From positions 49,370 to 113,369 of the forward strand of contig NZ_JPXX01000020.1 in NCBI RefSeq assembly GCF_000771875.1: a DNA stretch of 64,000 bases, written 5' to 3'. Below the pieces are notes generated by a model. That model had not been told where the DNA came from and did no database searches. It saw only the letters and a program-made list of their open reading frames with translations. Shown in pieces: positions 1 through 9,698 of the stretch; the stretch's first letter is position 1, and each line of letters begins with the position of its first letter. The position numbers and the translations under genes were made by a program. The DNA is from Gallibacterium genomosp. 1. GTDB lineage: Bacteria > Pseudomonadota > Gammaproteobacteria > Enterobacterales > Pasteurellaceae.

Positions 1-1280
1 GTCTATTTGTTGTTGACGCGTTCTGTGGTGCAAATGAAAGCTCACGCTTAAAATTACGTTTTGTAATGGAAGTTGCATGGCAGGCTCACTTTGTAACCAA
101 TATGTTCATTCGTCCAACTAAAGAAGAGTTAGCAAACTTCGGTGAACCTGATTTTGTTATTATGAACGCATCTAAAGCGAAAGTAGAAAACTACAAAGAA
201 TTAGGTTTAAATTCTGAAACTGCAGTTGTATTCAACTTGACTGAAAAAGTACAAGTTATTTTGAATACTTGGTATGGTGGTGAAATGAAGAAAGGTATGT
301 TCTCTTATATGAACTACTTGCTTCCATTAAGAGGAATGGCGTCAATGCACTGTTCCGCAAACACCAGCAAAGATGGTAAAGAAACAGCTATCTTCTTCGG
401 TTTATCAGGAACAGGTAAAACTACATTATCAACTGATCCGAACCGCTTATTAATCGGTGATGATGAACACGGTTGGGATGATGATGGTATCTTTAACTTT
501 GAAGGTGGTTGCTATGCTAAAGTTATCAACCTTTCTAAAGAAAATGAACCTGATATTTATAATGCAATCCGTCGTGATGCATTATTAGAAAACGTCACTG
601 TTGATGCAAACGGTAAAATTGATTTCGCAGATAAGAGCGTAACAGAAAATACTCGTGTTTCTTATCCAATTTATCACATTGAAAATATTGTTAAACCAGT
701 TTCAAAAGCTGGCCCGGCAAATAAAGTAATCTTTTTGTCAGCTGATGCATTCGGTGTATTGCCGCCGGTATCTATCTTAACTCCTGAACAAACTAAATAC
801 TACTTCTTGTCAGGCTTTACTGCAAAATTAGCTGGTACAGAACGCGGTGTTACAGAACCAACTCCTACATTCTCTGCTTGTTTCGGTGCTGCATTCTTAA
901 GTTTACACCCAACTAAATATGCAGAAGAGTTAGTGAAGAAAATGGAAGCTAATGGTGCGAAAGCATACTTGGTTAATACAGGTTGGAACGGTTCTGGTAA
1001 ACGTATCTCTATTAAAGATACTCGTGGTATTATCAATGCGATTCTTGATGGTTCTATTGATAAAGCACCAACAAAAACAATTCCAGTGTTCAACTTTGAA
1101 GTTCCAACTGAATTACCTGGCGTAAACCCTGCAATCTTAGATCCTCGTGATACTTATGCAGAAAAAGGTGAATGGGAAAAACGTGCTGATGATTTAGCAG
1201 ATCGTTTCACTAAGAACTTTGTGAAATATACTGGTAATGAAGCAGGTAAAGCACTTGTTGCAGCAGGTCCAAAAAAATAA
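1..1280 (+). CDS. pckA: Phosphoenolpyruvate carboxykinase (ATP), 5' end outside window
   Basis: This enzyme converts oxaloacetate and ATP to phosphoenolpyruvate in gluconeogenesis, in the cytoplasm. The reading frame is open from base 3 and encodes [11 protein letters not shown] before the first in-window ATG at 66, so the gene enters from the left and position 66 is not its start. The kinase-1a P-loop [11 protein letters not shown] and the acidic metal-binding stretch [11 protein letters not shown] are both visible. The C-terminal part is intact and ends in TAA at 1280, followed by a strong hairpin terminator. Roughly the first quarter of the protein is missing only because of the window edge. 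Confidence 0.97.
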   Translation, partial: LFVVDAFCGANESSRLKLRFVMEVAWQAHFVTNMFIRPTKEELANFGEPDFVIMNASKAKVENYKELGLNSETAVVFNLTEKVQVILNTWYGGEMKKGMFSYMNYLLPLRGMASMHCSANTSKDGKETAIFFGLSGTGKTTLSTDPNRLLIGDDEHGWDDDGIFNFEGGCYAKVINLSKENEPDIYNAIRRDALLENVTVDANGKIDFADKSVTENTRVSYPIYHIENIVKPVSKAGPANKVIFLSADAFGVLPPVSILTPEQTKYYFLSGFTAKLAGTERGVTEPTPTFSACFGAAFLSLHPTKYAEELVKKMEANGAKAYLVNTGWNGSGKRISIKDTRGIINAILDGSIDKAPTKTIPVFNFEVPTELPGVNPAILDPRDTYAEKGEWEKRADDLADRFTKNFVKYTGNEAGKALVAAGPKK

Positions 1281-1304
1281 TTTAATTAAATGATGAAATA
1301 AAGG

Positions 1305-1337
1305 AAACACCTTGCCATAATGGTAAGGTGTTTTTTT
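1305..1337 (+). terminator. Intrinsic terminator of pckA
   Basis: The stem ACACCTTGCC / GGTAAGGTGT, with one G-T wobble and a short ATAAT loop, is followed by seven T. Confidence 0.9.
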
Positions 1338-1368
1338 ATGAAAGTATTTTAGTACAGGAGGAGATCAA

Positions 1369-1509
1369 ATGCGCCGAGTTAGAAGAAGTTCACTTAAAAA
1401 TTTCAAAACATTAAGAATTCGTCGCTTGATGTTATTAAAGCGAATTCAAAAACGTAAACAATATATTCAAGCTCGCCATAGAATTCGTTTCTTGAAGGAA
1501 CAAGAGTAA
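1369..1509 (+). CDS. Very basic 46-residue protein of unknown function
   Basis: A 46-codon ORF starts at an ATG placed 7 bases after the near-perfect Shine-Dalgarno AGGAGGAG. The product begins MRRVRRSSLKNF and is dominated by Arg and Lys (about 20 of 46 residues), with no Cys, no Asp and only two Glu. It sits alone between the pckA terminator and the convergent EamA transporter gene, ending 2 bases before that gene's stop. I do not recognise a family. The strong ribosome site and basic composition favour a real small nucleic-acid-binding or ribosome-associated protein, but this is inference. No promoter of its own was obvious, so it may depend on read-through of the pckA terminator. Confidence 0.5.
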   Translation: MRRVRRSSLKNFKTLRIRRLMLLKRIQKRKQYIQARHRIRFLKEQE

Positions 1510-1511
1510 TT

Positions 1512-2414
1512 TTATACTGTTTTTAATTTAGTCTTAACTGGAGCGATAAAGCCATTGATAGCCAATACTAATAATGCGCTCCAGATAAGTCCATAACTAA
1601 TATAGGCTTCTGCCGGCATTACGGTTCCTAAGATTGTTATCGAAAGAATAAATAAAAGTGAAGGCTCAATATAACTCAATAAGCCGAATAACTTCATTGG
1701 TAAAATAGCACTGGAACGAATATTAAATGTCATAGATAAGGCACTTACAGCACCTAATAATGGCAGTAATAACCAATAACGAGGTTCAGAATATATTAAT
1801 TGCCAAATATCTTGTTGAGGCAATAAGTAGAGCAATGCGAAAGGTGCGATAAAGGTTAAATCAAAAGTAAGACCGAGCAACGCAGGAATATTAAGAATTC
1901 TTCTTGAGAGATAATAAGGAGGATAAAGCAAAACTACCCATAATGTTGTCCAAGAAAAGGCGTGAGTATGGTAAAGCTGATTTAAAATTCCGCAGACAGC
2001 AAGTATTAAGGCAAGTAGTTGCAATTTCGTCAGTTGTTCTTTCCAAATTAATTTCCCGAAAAAAACCATCATTAATGGAAATAAGAAGTAACCTATTGCA
2101 ACATTTAATCCTTCCCCGTTAATCGGAGCCCACATAAATAAGCATAGCTGGCTTGCCAAAATAGCAGTACCTATTAACATAATTACCCAGTTTTTGAATG
2201 AGGAACCAAGTTTTTGCAAAATAAATGGTAAGATTTCTTTCCGATTTGAACTTAAAAGTGTTAATAACCAGAAGCCGAAAAAAGTAACAACAATACGCAA
2301 GGCAAAGATAGAGACACCGGAAAGTGGCTGCATTGCATAGCTGAATAAAAACAAGGAGCTAAATAGGATTTGAGATAAAATGCAAAGCATAATTCCGATA
2401 ATTAATGGGTTCAT
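1512..2414 (-). CDS. EamA/RarD-family inner-membrane transporter
   Basis: This is a ten-helix drug/metabolite-transporter (EamA) protein of 300 residues, almost entirely hydrophobic, and resembles RarD. The fold consists of two five-helix repeats, and family members export or import small metabolites; the substrate cannot be read from sequence. Two in-frame ATGs lie near the start. The outer one (2420) directly abuts the Shine-Dalgarno TAAGGAG. The inner one (2414) has it 6 bases upstream, so 2414 is preferred. An inverted repeat, AGTTGT-N6-ACAACT, lies 20-37 bases upstream of the start and may be an operator. The gene is monocistronic and convergent with the small basic ORF. Confidence 0.85.
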   Translation of the reverse strand: MNPLIIGIMLCILSQILFSSLFLFSYAMQPLSGVSIFALRIVVTFFGFWLLTLLSSNRKEILPFILQKLGSSFKNWVIMLIGTAILASQLCLFMWAPINGEGLNVAIGYFLFPLMMVFFGKLIWKEQLTKLQLLALILAVCGILNQLYHTHAFSWTTLWVVLLYPPYYLSRRILNIPALLGLTFDLTFIAPFALLYLLPQQDIWQLIYSEPRYWLLLPLLGAVSALSMTFNIRSSAILPMKLFGLLSYIEPSLLFILSITILGTVMPAEAYISYGLIWSALLVLAINGFIAPVKTKLKTV

Positions 2415-2433
2415 TAACATCTCCTTAGTGATT

Positions 2434-2451
2434 AGTTGTTATACGACAACT
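2434..2451. promoter_or_regulatory. Perfect inverted repeat upstream of the EamA transporter
   Basis: AGTTGT-TATACG-ACAACT, with 6-bp arms, lies 20-37 bases upstream of the transporter start codon. It could be an operator or a leader hairpin; no regulator is identified. Confidence 0.35.
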
Positions 2452-2571
2452 GTTCTCAAATTTAGCAATTTATCAAGCAAATTTAAAGATGAAAGAGTTG
2501 GAAAGACTGATACGATTTGTATGTGTTATTATCAATTCTTCTTTAAATCAAACTAAAAATCTTAATATAAC

Positions 2572-2604
2572 AAAAAGGATTACCTCAAAGAGATAATCCT
2601 TTTT
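2572..2604 (-). terminator. Intrinsic terminator of the fab/acpP operon
   Basis: The stem AAAAAGGATTA / TAATCCTTTTT surrounds an 11-base loop and ends in a T-run on both strands. It lies 20 bases beyond the acpP stop codon. Confidence 0.88.
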
Positions 2605-2624
2605 CATCAAAAACTCTACTGAAA

Positions 2625-2855
2625 TTATTGGTTGCTTTGAACGTAATCGATAGCAGATTGAACCGTAGTAATTTTTTCAGCTTCTTCATCAGGAATTTCG
2701 ATATCAAATTCTTCTTCTAAAGCCATTACTAATTCAACAGTATCTAAAGAATCAGCACCTAAATCTTCAACAAAAGATGCTTCTGGTTTCACTTCTTCTT
2801 CTTTAACGCCTAATTGTTCAACAATAATTTTTTTTACGCGTTCTTCAATACTCAT
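2625..2855 (-). CDS. acpP: Acyl carrier protein
   Basis: The product is a 76-residue acidic carrier that holds fatty acyl chains on 4'-phosphopantetheine during type II fatty acid synthesis. The modification motif GADSLD is present with the acceptor Ser36, and the four-helix acidic pattern with [11 protein letters not shown] is typical. Length matches the family. It is the last gene of fabH-fabD-fabG-acpP, 252 bp after fabG, and probably has its own promoter in that gap, as expected for a very abundant protein. The usual neighbour fabF is not next to it; an intrinsic terminator follows instead. Confidence 0.98.
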   Translation of the reverse strand: MSIEERVKKIIVEQLGVKEEEVKPEASFVEDLGADSLDTVELVMALEEEFDIEIPDEEAEKITTVQSAIDYVQSNQ

Positions 2856-2893
2856 TTGTTAATTCCCTATTTATTTGTTCTGCAAAAGGAGAA

Positions 2894-2921
2894 ATTGTAT
2901 GCATAATAAATTAAGTTGCAA
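2894..2921 (-). promoter_or_regulatory. Candidate sigma-70 promoter of acpP
   Basis: On the minus strand, -35 TTGCAA is followed by a 16-bp spacer and -10 TACAAT. The predicted start is about 30 bases upstream of the acpP ATG. The -10 overlaps one of two TGTATGCATA copies in this gap. Confidence 0.55.
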
Positions 2922-3107
2922 CTGCTAAATTAAAGGTCTAATTTTACCTCTAACAAGAAGGTCAAAATCTGTATGCATACATTGACCAAAGTTACATACT
3001 CAATGGCAATTCTAACATTAAGCGAACTTGATTGCTATGCTTTTTGTTTAACCTAATATATCGTATTGCCGGAATATGTTTTTCTGTTACAAAAGTATAA
3101 CAGCAGG

Positions 3108-3833
3108 TTAATTCATATACATACCACCGTTTACATGTAATGTTTCGCCGGTAATATAACTCGCATCATCAGAAGCTAAGAAAGCAACTGCTTTAGCAAT
3201 ATCCTTCGGATCACCTAAACGACCTGCTGGCACTTGTGCTAACGTTGCTGCTTTTTGTTCTTCGGTAAGTGCATCCGTCATATCGGTAGCAATAAAACCT
3301 GGTGCTACAACATTCACTGTAATGCCACGAGAAGCAACTTCTTTTGATAAGGCTTTAGAGAAGCCGATGATACCGGCTTTAGCCGCACAATAGTTGGCTT
3401 GCCCAGGATTTCCCATTGAGCCGACAACAGAACCGATACTAATAATACGACCGAAGCGTTTTTTCATCATACTGCGTAAAACAGCTTTTGAGAGATGGAA
3501 AACGGAACTTAAATTAGTTTGCAAAATAATATCCCAATCTTCTTCTTTCATTCGCATCATTAGATTATCACGGGTAATGCCAGCATTATTGACGAGAACA
3601 TCTATCTCGCCGAACTGTTGCTTAACTTGATCTAATAATGCGTTGATAGATTCTAAAGAGGTAACATTTAATACCAATCCTTTCCCATTCTTGCCTAAAT
3701 AGTCGGAAATAGCGTCAGCACCTTTTTCACTGGTTGCGGTACCAATAACGGTAAACCCTTTGCTGACTAACTCTTCAGCTATTGCTTTCCCGATTCCTCG
3801 GCTAGCGCCTGTTACTAAAGCGATTTTCTGCAT
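3108..3833 (-). CDS. fabG: 3-oxoacyl-[acyl-carrier-protein] reductase
   Basis: This NADPH-dependent short-chain dehydrogenase/reductase makes the first reduction in each fatty-acid elongation cycle. It is a Rossmann protein with TGASRGIG at residues 8-15, the NNAG motif, and the catalytic Ser and YCAAK. The C-terminal sequence ending in HVNGGMYM is typical of FabG. Starting at MQKIALVTGA (3833) gives 241 residues. An upstream in-frame ATG at 3848 is less likely, because the AAAGGAGA ribosome site lies between the two ATGs. The gene is 18 bases downstream of fabD and is translated with it. Confidence 0.97.
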   Translation of the reverse strand: MQKIALVTGASRGIGKAIAEELVSKGFTVIGTATSEKGADAISDYLGKNGKGLVLNVTSLESINALLDQVKQQFGEIDVLVNNAGITRDNLMMRMKEEDWDIILQTNLSSVFHLSKAVLRSMMKKRFGRIISIGSVVGSMGNPGQANYCAAKAGIIGFSKALSKEVASRGITVNVVAPGFIATDMTDALTEEQKAATLAQVPAGRLGDPKDIAKAVAFLASDDASYITGETLHVNGGMYMN

Positions 3834-3851
3834 AATTTCTCCTTTCATTTT

Positions 3852-4793
3852 TTATGCATTTTTTAAGTTTTCCACTTCGGTAAGGGAAGTAGTATCATTG
3901 ACGGCATAGGATTGAATATTGGCACTAATACGTTTATTTAATCCAGTAAGAACTTTATTTGGTCCGATTTCAAATGTAATTTCAATACCTTGCTGATCCA
4001 TTTTTTCTACGGTTTCAGTCCAACGCACAGGATTATAAAGTTGGCGTACCAATGCGTGACGAATTGCATTAGGATCATTTTCTGCTTTTACATCAACATT
4101 ATTAATCACAGCAATTTGAGGCTGCTTAAATGAGATAGATTCCAATGCTACAGCTAATTGATCTGCTGCTGGCTTCATTAATGCACAGTGTGAAGGTACG
4201 CTTACCGCTAATGGTAATGCTCGTTTAGCTCCAGTTTCTTTGCATAAAGTTGCTGCACGTTCAACAGCAGCTTTATTGCCTGCAATCACTACTTGTCCCG
4301 GAGAATTAAAATTCACAGCGGAAACTACTTCTCCCTCAGCGGCTTGTTGGCAAGCAGAAATAATTTTTTCATTATCTAAACCGATAATGGCATACATTGC
4401 TCCAGTTCCTTCAGGCACAGCTTGTTGCATCAATTTACCGCGTAATTGCACTAATTTGATCGCATCTTGAAAATCAATCACTCCAGCGCAAACTAAAGCA
4501 GAATATTCTCCTAAACTGTGTCCTGCCATTACTGTGGGTTGTAAATCCGGATATTGTTGTTGCCATACACGGAAAATAGCGACTGAGGCAGCTAATAGTG
4601 CCGGCTGAGTCTGCCACGTTTTATTCAGTTCTTCAGCTGGGCCTTGCTGTACTAATTCCCAAAGATCGTAATCTAACACCTCTGAAGCTTGTTTAAATGT
4701 TTCTTCCACTACCGGATATTGTGTAGCCAATTCGGCTAACATTCCTACAGATTGAGAACCCTGTCCAGGGAAAACCATTGCAAATTTTTTCAT
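3852..4793 (-). CDS. fabD: Malonyl-CoA:ACP transacylase
   Basis: FabD transfers malonyl from CoA to ACP, supplying every elongation step of fatty acid synthesis. The 313-residue product has the oxyanion motif PGQGSQ near the N terminus and the nucleophile elbow GHSLGE with Ser93; the catalytic His is in VPSHCALM. Length is normal for the family (about 310). It lies 28 bases downstream of fabH and 18 upstream of fabG in one minus-strand operon. Confidence 0.97.
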   Translation of the reverse strand: MKKFAMVFPGQGSQSVGMLAELATQYPVVEETFKQASEVLDYDLWELVQQGPAEELNKTWQTQPALLAASVAIFRVWQQQYPDLQPTVMAGHSLGEYSALVCAGVIDFQDAIKLVQLRGKLMQQAVPEGTGAMYAIIGLDNEKIISACQQAAEGEVVSAVNFNSPGQVVIAGNKAAVERAATLCKETGAKRALPLAVSVPSHCALMKPAADQLAVALESISFKQPQIAVINNVDVKAENDPNAIRHALVRQLYNPVRWTETVEKMDQQGIEITFEIGPNKVLTGLNKRISANIQSYAVNDTTSLTEVENLKNA

Positions 4794-4821
4794 TTAATAA
4801 CCTTTTTGTAATTATAAAAAC

Positions 4822-5772
4822 TTAATAACGGACTAATGCAGAACCCCAAGTCCAGCCACCACCGAATGCTTCTAATAATAATAGTTGTCCTCGCTTGATA
4901 CGACCATCGCGAATCGCTTCGTCCAGTGCTGTTGGCACAGTTGCGGCACTAGTATTAGCATAACGATCAAGCGTTATCACAACTTGAGACATATCCATAT
5001 CTAATTTTTTTGCGGTAGCGCTAATAATGCGTAAATTGGCTTGATGAGGAACCAACCAATCAATATCTTTCTTATCAAGATGATGAGAACTTAGCGTTTC
5101 TTCAACTACATTGGATAGTTGGCTTACTGCTAATTTGAATGTGGCATTACCTTGCATAGAGATATAACCAGATTTTTCATCGTGATGTTGAGTTTGTGAT
5201 AAGGTTAACATTCCATCCATATCAGAGGAAGCGTGTAGATGGGTTGAGATAATGCCTTCATTTTCACTTGCTTCCAAAATAACGGCACCAGCACCATCAC
5301 CAAACAGGACGACAGTGCTGCGATCAGTTTCATCGAGATGACGAGAATTTAAATCTGCACCGATAACTAAAGCTTTTTTTACCTGATTATTACGCACAAA
5401 CTGATCTGCTATGCTTAATGAGTAAATAAAACCAGTACAAGCTGCCGCAACATCGAAAGCAATAGCATCTTTAATGCCGAGAATACCTTGGATCTGGCAA
5501 GCCGCACTTGGGTAAGAATGTGAGTTTGTAGTTGTCCCTACTACGATCAGATCAATCTCTTGTGGATCAATATTTGCTGTTTGTAATGCCTGCTTTGCTG
5601 CATTTGCCCCCATAGTAGCAACGGTTTCGTCTTCTGCTGCAATACGGCGTTCTTTGATACCGGAACGAGTTGTGATCCATTCATCAGAAGTGTCAACCAT
5701 TTTTTCTAAATCAGCATTTGTTCTAATTTTTTGCGGAAGGTAACTACCTGTCGCTAATATTCTGCTATACAT
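4822..5772 (-). CDS. fabH: 3-oxoacyl-[acyl-carrier-protein] synthase III
   Basis: FabH starts fatty acid synthesis by condensing acetyl-CoA with malonyl-ACP. The 316-residue thiolase-fold protein shows the catalytic triad: Cys112 in AAACTGF, His in VPHQAN and Asn in YANTSAAT. It is the first gene of the fabH-fabD-fabG-acpP run. In many gammaproteobacteria plsX lies immediately upstream, but here 328 bp separate them, so fabH probably has its own promoter in that gap. Confidence 0.97.
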   Translation of the reverse strand: MYSRILATGSYLPQKIRTNADLEKMVDTSDEWITTRSGIKERRIAAEDETVATMGANAAKQALQTANIDPQEIDLIVVGTTTNSHSYPSAACQIQGILGIKDAIAFDVAAACTGFIYSLSIADQFVRNNQVKKALVIGADLNSRHLDETDRSTVVLFGDGAGAVILEASENEGIISTHLHASSDMDGMLTLSQTQHHDEKSGYISMQGNATFKLAVSQLSNVVEETLSSHHLDKKDIDWLVPHQANLRIISATAKKLDMDMSQVVITLDRYANTSAATVPTALDEAIRDGRIKRGQLLLLEAFGGGWTWGSALVRY

Positions 5773-6100
5773 AGTTATCTCATTTTATTGTTTGAAAAGT
5801 GGCATAATCATAATGTGTTACACCAATATATTTTTAATCAAAAACCGGTTCACAATTTACAAGAAAATTGAGTGAATTAGCAATAAACAGGCTTCGTGAT
5901 CTTGATAATATAATTACTTTACACATTCAATATCAGTATAAGTTAATACGCTATTGCTGCGATTTTTGCCCCAACGAAACCTTGCTTGATAATGATGCTG
6001 TTTATCTGCTATCCTCACTGTTCCTGCACTTAAACTATCTGATTAAAATCGTTGGAAATATTATCGCACTTTTATAGATAATCAAAAGTTTTGTTAACGT
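5773..6100. other. 328-bp gap between plsX and fabH with no recognised gene
   Basis: No convincing gene was found. A 69-codon plus-strand frame here starts at TTG without a ribosome site and has no family character. The part nearest fabH probably contains the fabH promoter on the minus strand. An AACCGGTT palindrome and AT-rich hexamers are present, but no -35/-10 pair stood out. Confidence 0.5.
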
Positions 6101-7117
6101 TTAATGTAATTCGTTGAGTATTTTTTCCGGAATATTTTTGTTTACTTGGGTAATAGCGTGTTTAATTGCTGTAGCAAAAGCATTACTGTTTGAACTTCCG
6201 TGGCTTTTTACAATAACAGACTGTAAGCCTAATAATGACGCACCGCTATGTTTATCTGGGTTGAAAGATTGTAATTGCTGATATTTTTCTTTCAGCATAT
6301 GGCGAAGAATCTGTTTAAACCAACTTGCACACCATATTGGATGAGTGGATTGATTCTGTTTCAATAGCTGAATAATATTTTTAGCCGTACCTTCCAGTGT
6401 TTTCAAGGCAATGTTACCGTTAAACCCATCTGATACGATCACATCAGCATAGTGGTTAAGCAGCTGATCACCCTCAATAAAACCGATGTAATTAATGTTA
6501 ATGTCTTTCTCAAGCAAAGTAGCTGCTTCACGAATTGCAGGCAAGCCTTTGATTGCCTCAATGCCTATATTTAGCAATGAAACGCGTGGATAAACCAGAT
6601 CCAACATATTTTCTGCAAAAATTGCCCCTATTCTAGCAAATTGATATAGCTGTTCGGCATTGGTTTCAATATTAGCACCTAAATCCAACATCACAGTATG
6701 GCGACCGTTCATTGTTGGTAATAATGAAACTAATGCCGGACGTTGGATTCCCGGAATAGGTTGAATCAAAATCTTTGATAACCCCATTAATGCACCGGTA
6801 TTACCGGCACTAACGCAAGCAGCAGCACTATTTTTTTGCACGGCTTCGATTGCCAACCGCAGTGAAGTGCCTTTGCTATAGCGTAATGCTTGAGTAATGG
6901 AGGTGTCTGAAAAAATTTGACGATCGCAATGATGAACAATAATACGTTGTGAAAGCGATTTATCAATTTGAGGAAGATATTGTTGGATGGCGTTATGATC
7001 ACCAAAAAACAAAAAACGAAGCGTTGGATGTTCTTCCAACACTTGAATTGCGGCTGGGACAGTGATACGGGGACCAAAGTCCCCGCCCATCATATCTAAC
7101 GCAATGGTTAGACTCAA
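6101..7117 (-). CDS. plsX: Phosphate acyltransferase PlsX
   Basis: PlsX converts acyl-ACP to acyl-phosphate, the donor for the first acylation of glycerol-3-phosphate in phospholipid synthesis; it is a peripheral membrane enzyme. The 338-residue protein starts with the family signature IALDMMGGDFGP and carries SAGNTGALM and DLGANIE. It is 21 bases downstream of rpmF, the classic yceD-rpmF-plsX arrangement that ties lipid synthesis to ribosome production. Confidence 0.96.
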   Translation of the reverse strand: MSLTIALDMMGGDFGPRITVPAAIQVLEEHPTLRFLFFGDHNAIQQYLPQIDKSLSQRIIVHHCDRQIFSDTSITQALRYSKGTSLRLAIEAVQKNSAAACVSAGNTGALMGLSKILIQPIPGIQRPALVSLLPTMNGRHTVMLDLGANIETNAEQLYQFARIGAIFAENMLDLVYPRVSLLNIGIEAIKGLPAIREAATLLEKDININYIGFIEGDQLLNHYADVIVSDGFNGNIALKTLEGTAKNIIQLLKQNQSTHPIWCASWFKQILRHMLKEKYQQLQSFNPDKHSGASLLGLQSVIVKSHGSSNSNAFATAIKHAITQVNKNIPEKILNELH

Positions 7118-7138
7118 TGTATTACCTTTAGACGAAAA

Positions 7139-7303
7139 TTATTTGATTTTACGACCACGGTAATAACCATCAGCAGTAACGTGATGGCGTAAATGAGTCG
7201 CACCAGTTTCTTTATCGATAGAAACCGCAGCAGTAGTTAACGCATCGTGAGAACGACGCATATCACGTCTTGAACGAGATTTTTTATTCTGTTGAACAGC
7301 CAT
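7139..7303 (-). CDS. rpmF: Large ribosomal subunit protein bL32
   Basis: This 54-residue basic ribosomal protein begins [20 protein letters not shown] and ends in GYYRGRKIK, both diagnostic of bL32. The zinc-binding Cys residues of some L32 versions are absent, as in other gammaproteobacteria. AGGAGT lies upstream of the ATG. It sits between yceD and plsX in one operon. Confidence 0.96.
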   Translation of the reverse strand: MAVQQNKKSRSRRDMRRSHDALTTAAVSIDKETGATHLRHHVTADGYYRGRKIK

Positions 7304-7318
7304 TGGCTATACTCCTAA

Positions 7319-7846
7319 CTATTTTTGCTTCTTTAAACTAGCTAACACAGCGAACGGGTTCGGTTTCTTTGCCAACTCTTCAGGCAATTCACCAAAAACC
7401 TGTTCGTCCTCGGACACTTCACAGTGTTCTGGTTCATGCATTGGAACCAACGGAAGTGAAAGGAGAAGTTCATCCTCAATCACTGCCAATAAATCTATTT
7501 CCCCAAAATCGTTTAGTTCGATTGGTTCATAAATTTCAGGTAACACATCAGCCTGATCCAAATTAGACACTGGACTGTAACTAAAAGTGCAAGATAAATG
7601 ATAAGGAAACGGTTGTCCGCAGCGTTGACATATCAACATTACATCAACCTCCGCTTTGCCCTGCATTACAACTAATTTTTGAGGATCAATTGTAAAGCTT
7701 AACTTCGCCTCAACATCACTCAGCACTTGATTAACCGCTTCCGCCAAACGCACGAGCTGATTATGAGAATAATAACCCTCATAATTCAAACGTCTTTGTG
7801 CAGATTTAACCGGATCAACGGTTAAGGGTAGTTTTACCTTTTTCAT
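7319..7846 (-). CDS. yceD: 23S rRNA accumulation protein YceD (DUF177)
   Basis: This 175-residue protein of the YceD/DUF177 family is linked to 23S rRNA synthesis or stability and is nearly always encoded upstream of rpmF, as here. A CxxC pair is visible in [10 protein letters not shown], and the conserved tail GELPEE...[11 protein letters not shown] is present. The ATG at 7846 ([11 protein letters not shown]) aligns with the family start. An upstream TTG at 7855 adds only two residues before it and has no ribosome site. It is the first gene of yceD-rpmF-plsX, divergent from psd. Confidence 0.94.
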   Translation of the reverse strand: MKKVKLPLTVDPVKSAQRRLNYEGYYSHNQLVRLAEAVNQVLSDVEAKLSFTIDPQKLVVMQGKAEVDVMLICQRCGQPFPYHLSCTFSYSPVSNLDQADVLPEIYEPIELNDFGEIDLLAVIEDELLLSLPLVPMHEPEHCEVSEDEQVFGELPEELAKKPNPFAVLASLKKQK

Positions 7847-7965
7847 AGGGTGCAAATATTAACGTTAGATACAACAATAGTCAAAGGAAATACAGATTTT
7901 TTCTTAGTTTTTGTGATTAAAAGCTATATATTAAAGTTGAAAAAATAAACATCTTTGCTTGAAAA

Positions 7966-7993
7966 TTGCAGAATAGACCCAAATTGTTATAAT
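7966..7993 (+). promoter_or_regulatory. Candidate sigma-70 promoter of psd
   Basis: -35 TTGCAG and a consensus -10 TATAAT are separated by 16 bp. They lie 56 bases upstream of the psd start codon, in the divergent yceD/psd gap. Confidence 0.6.
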
Positions 7994-8049
7994 CCGCTAT
8001 TTACCGAATAACGGAGTTATATTTATTTTCTATTTAAGAGGGAAACAAA

Positions 8050-8934
8050 TTGAACAAGACGATCAGCTACTTTGATAAATTAAAAGTCGCCTTTCATTAT
8101 TTATTGCCACAACTGTCAATAACACGTGCTGCCGGCTGGTTAGCGGAAAAGCAGTGGGGAGCGGTAACACATACGATAATTCGTCTTTTTGCTAAAAAAT
8201 ATCGTATTAATATGGATGAAGCACAGTTTTCCGATGCTAAAGATTATGCTTCATTTAATCAATTTTTTATTCGCCCGTTAAAAGAAGGTGCAAGACCGAT
8301 TAATCAAGATCCGAAAGCGTTATGTTTGCCGGCGGACGGTAGAGTGAGCCAACTTGGCAAGATCGAGCAAGATCGCCTTATTCAAGCGAAAGGTCACTAT
8401 TTTAGTTTAACTGAACTGTTGGCAGGTGAACACCAAATGAGTGAGTTGTTCAAAAATGGGCAATTTATCACTACTTATCTCTCACCGAGAGATTACCACA
8501 GAGTACATATGCCGTGTACAGGCACATTACGCCAAATGATTTATGTGCCGGGTGAGCTTTATTCTGTAAATCCATTTTTAGCGGAACATATTCCTCATCT
8601 GTTTTCACGAAATGAACGTGTTATTTGTCTCTTTGATACTGAATTCGGTCCGATGGTGCAAATTTTAGTTGGTGCAACCATTACAGCTAGTATCAGCACG
8701 GTTTGGGTAGGTGTTATCAATCCACCGCGTCCGGGAGAGATTAAATCTTGGTCTTATCCGGAAAAAGGGGAAAGCGGCGCCGTTACTTTGGAAAAAGGAG
8801 CAGAGATGGGGGCATTCCGTCTGGGCTCAACTGTTATCAATCTGTTCGCACCGGATCAGGTAGAATTTGCCCAATATTTACATCAAGATACTGCCGTAAA
8901 AGTCGGTGAGTTGCTTGCACGAAAAGTAGAATAA
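8050..8934 (+). CDS. psd: Phosphatidylserine decarboxylase proenzyme
   Basis: Psd decarboxylates phosphatidylserine to phosphatidylethanolamine at the inner membrane. The proenzyme cleaves itself in LGST, between Gly259 and Ser260, to create the pyruvoyl group on the small alpha subunit; the motif is intact. Conserved [13 protein letters not shown] is present. The start is TTG, preceded by GAGGG. With 294 residues it lacks the acidic C-terminal extension of the longer E. coli enzyme, which is common and not a truncation of the catalytic core. Confidence 0.96.
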   Translation: MNKTISYFDKLKVAFHYLLPQLSITRAAGWLAEKQWGAVTHTIIRLFAKKYRINMDEAQFSDAKDYASFNQFFIRPLKEGARPINQDPKALCLPADGRVSQLGKIEQDRLIQAKGHYFSLTELLAGEHQMSELFKNGQFITTYLSPRDYHRVHMPCTGTLRQMIYVPGELYSVNPFLAEHIPHLFSRNERVICLFDTEFGPMVQILVGATITASISTVWVGVINPPRPGEIKSWSYPEKGESGAVTLEKGAEMGAFRLGSTVINLFAPDQVEFAQYLHQDTAVKVGELLARKVE

Positions 8935-8963
8935 TCATTTACCACAACAATAAAGGAAACATT

Positions 8964-9596
8964 ATGTCGAAACAATTTTTTGATCAAGTCAGTTTAGAAA
9001 GCGTAGAGGCAAAAGGCAGCTACGGTATCGGTTTGCAAATCGGACAACAATTAATTTCAAGTCAGTTAGATATTGATGAAGTTGCTGTAGCGAAAGGCAT
9101 TTTTGATGCGCTAAATCAAAATGAAGCAGCCCTGGATCAACAACAAATCACTGCTGCATTGCAAGAACTTCATCAACGTGTTGAAGAAAAACAAAAATTA
9201 TTATTTAAAGAAATCGAAGAGGCAGGTAAAGCATTTCTGGCTGAAAATCGCCAACATCCGGATGTCGTTGAAACAGAAAGCGGTTTGCAATATCAAATTT
9301 TAACCAAAGGCGAAGGTAAAATTCCGGCAAAAACCGATAAAGTGCGTGTTCACTACACCGGTTCTTTAATTGACGGTACCGTTTTCGATAGCTCAGTACA
9401 ACGTGGACAACCAGCAGAGTTCCCAGTAAACGGTGTTATCGCTGGATGGATCGAAGCATTAAGTATGATGCCTGTCGGTTCAAAATGGCGTTTGGTTATT
9501 CCTCACCACCTTGCCTACGGTGAACGTGGCGCAGGCGCCTCAATCCCACCGTTCAGCACTCTAGTGTTTGATGTTGAGTTGTTGGATGTGCTTTAA
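8964..9596 (+). CDS. fklB: FKBP-type peptidyl-prolyl isomerase FklB
   Basis: This 210-residue cytoplasmic FKBP isomerase (FKBP22 type) has an N-terminal helical dimerisation region (residues about 15-95) and a C-terminal FKBP domain (about 115-210). Signatures are [25 protein letters not shown] and [17 protein letters not shown]. There is no signal peptide, which separates it from the periplasmic FkpA encoded at 57281-58009. It lies 29 bases downstream of psd with AAAGGAA upstream of the ATG, and a clear terminator follows. Confidence 0.95.
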   Translation: MSKQFFDQVSLESVEAKGSYGIGLQIGQQLISSQLDIDEVAVAKGIFDALNQNEAALDQQQITAALQELHQRVEEKQKLLFKEIEEAGKAFLAENRQHPDVVETESGLQYQILTKGEGKIPAKTDKVRVHYTGSLIDGTVFDSSVQRGQPAEFPVNGVIAGWIEALSMMPVGSKWRLVIPHHLAYGERGAGASIPPFSTLVFDVELLDVL

Positions 9597-9623
9597 ACTC
9601 ATTAAGAGAAACTAAAAATTTTT

Positions 9624-9649
9624 AAGCCTAGCTATTGCTAGGCTTTTTT
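9624..9649 (+). terminator. Intrinsic terminator of psd-fklB
   Basis: The perfect 9-bp stem AAGCCTAGC / GCTAGGCTT has a TATT loop and runs into five T. Confidence 0.93.
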
Positions 9650-9698
9650 ATGTTATAAGATATCAAAATTTCTTAATTTTTATTTATAAGGATGCTTA

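Noticed and set aside
5868..6077. 69-codon plus-strand frame in the plsX-fabH gap
   Set aside because: It starts at TTG without a ribosome site, shows no family features, and lies where the fabH promoter is expected.
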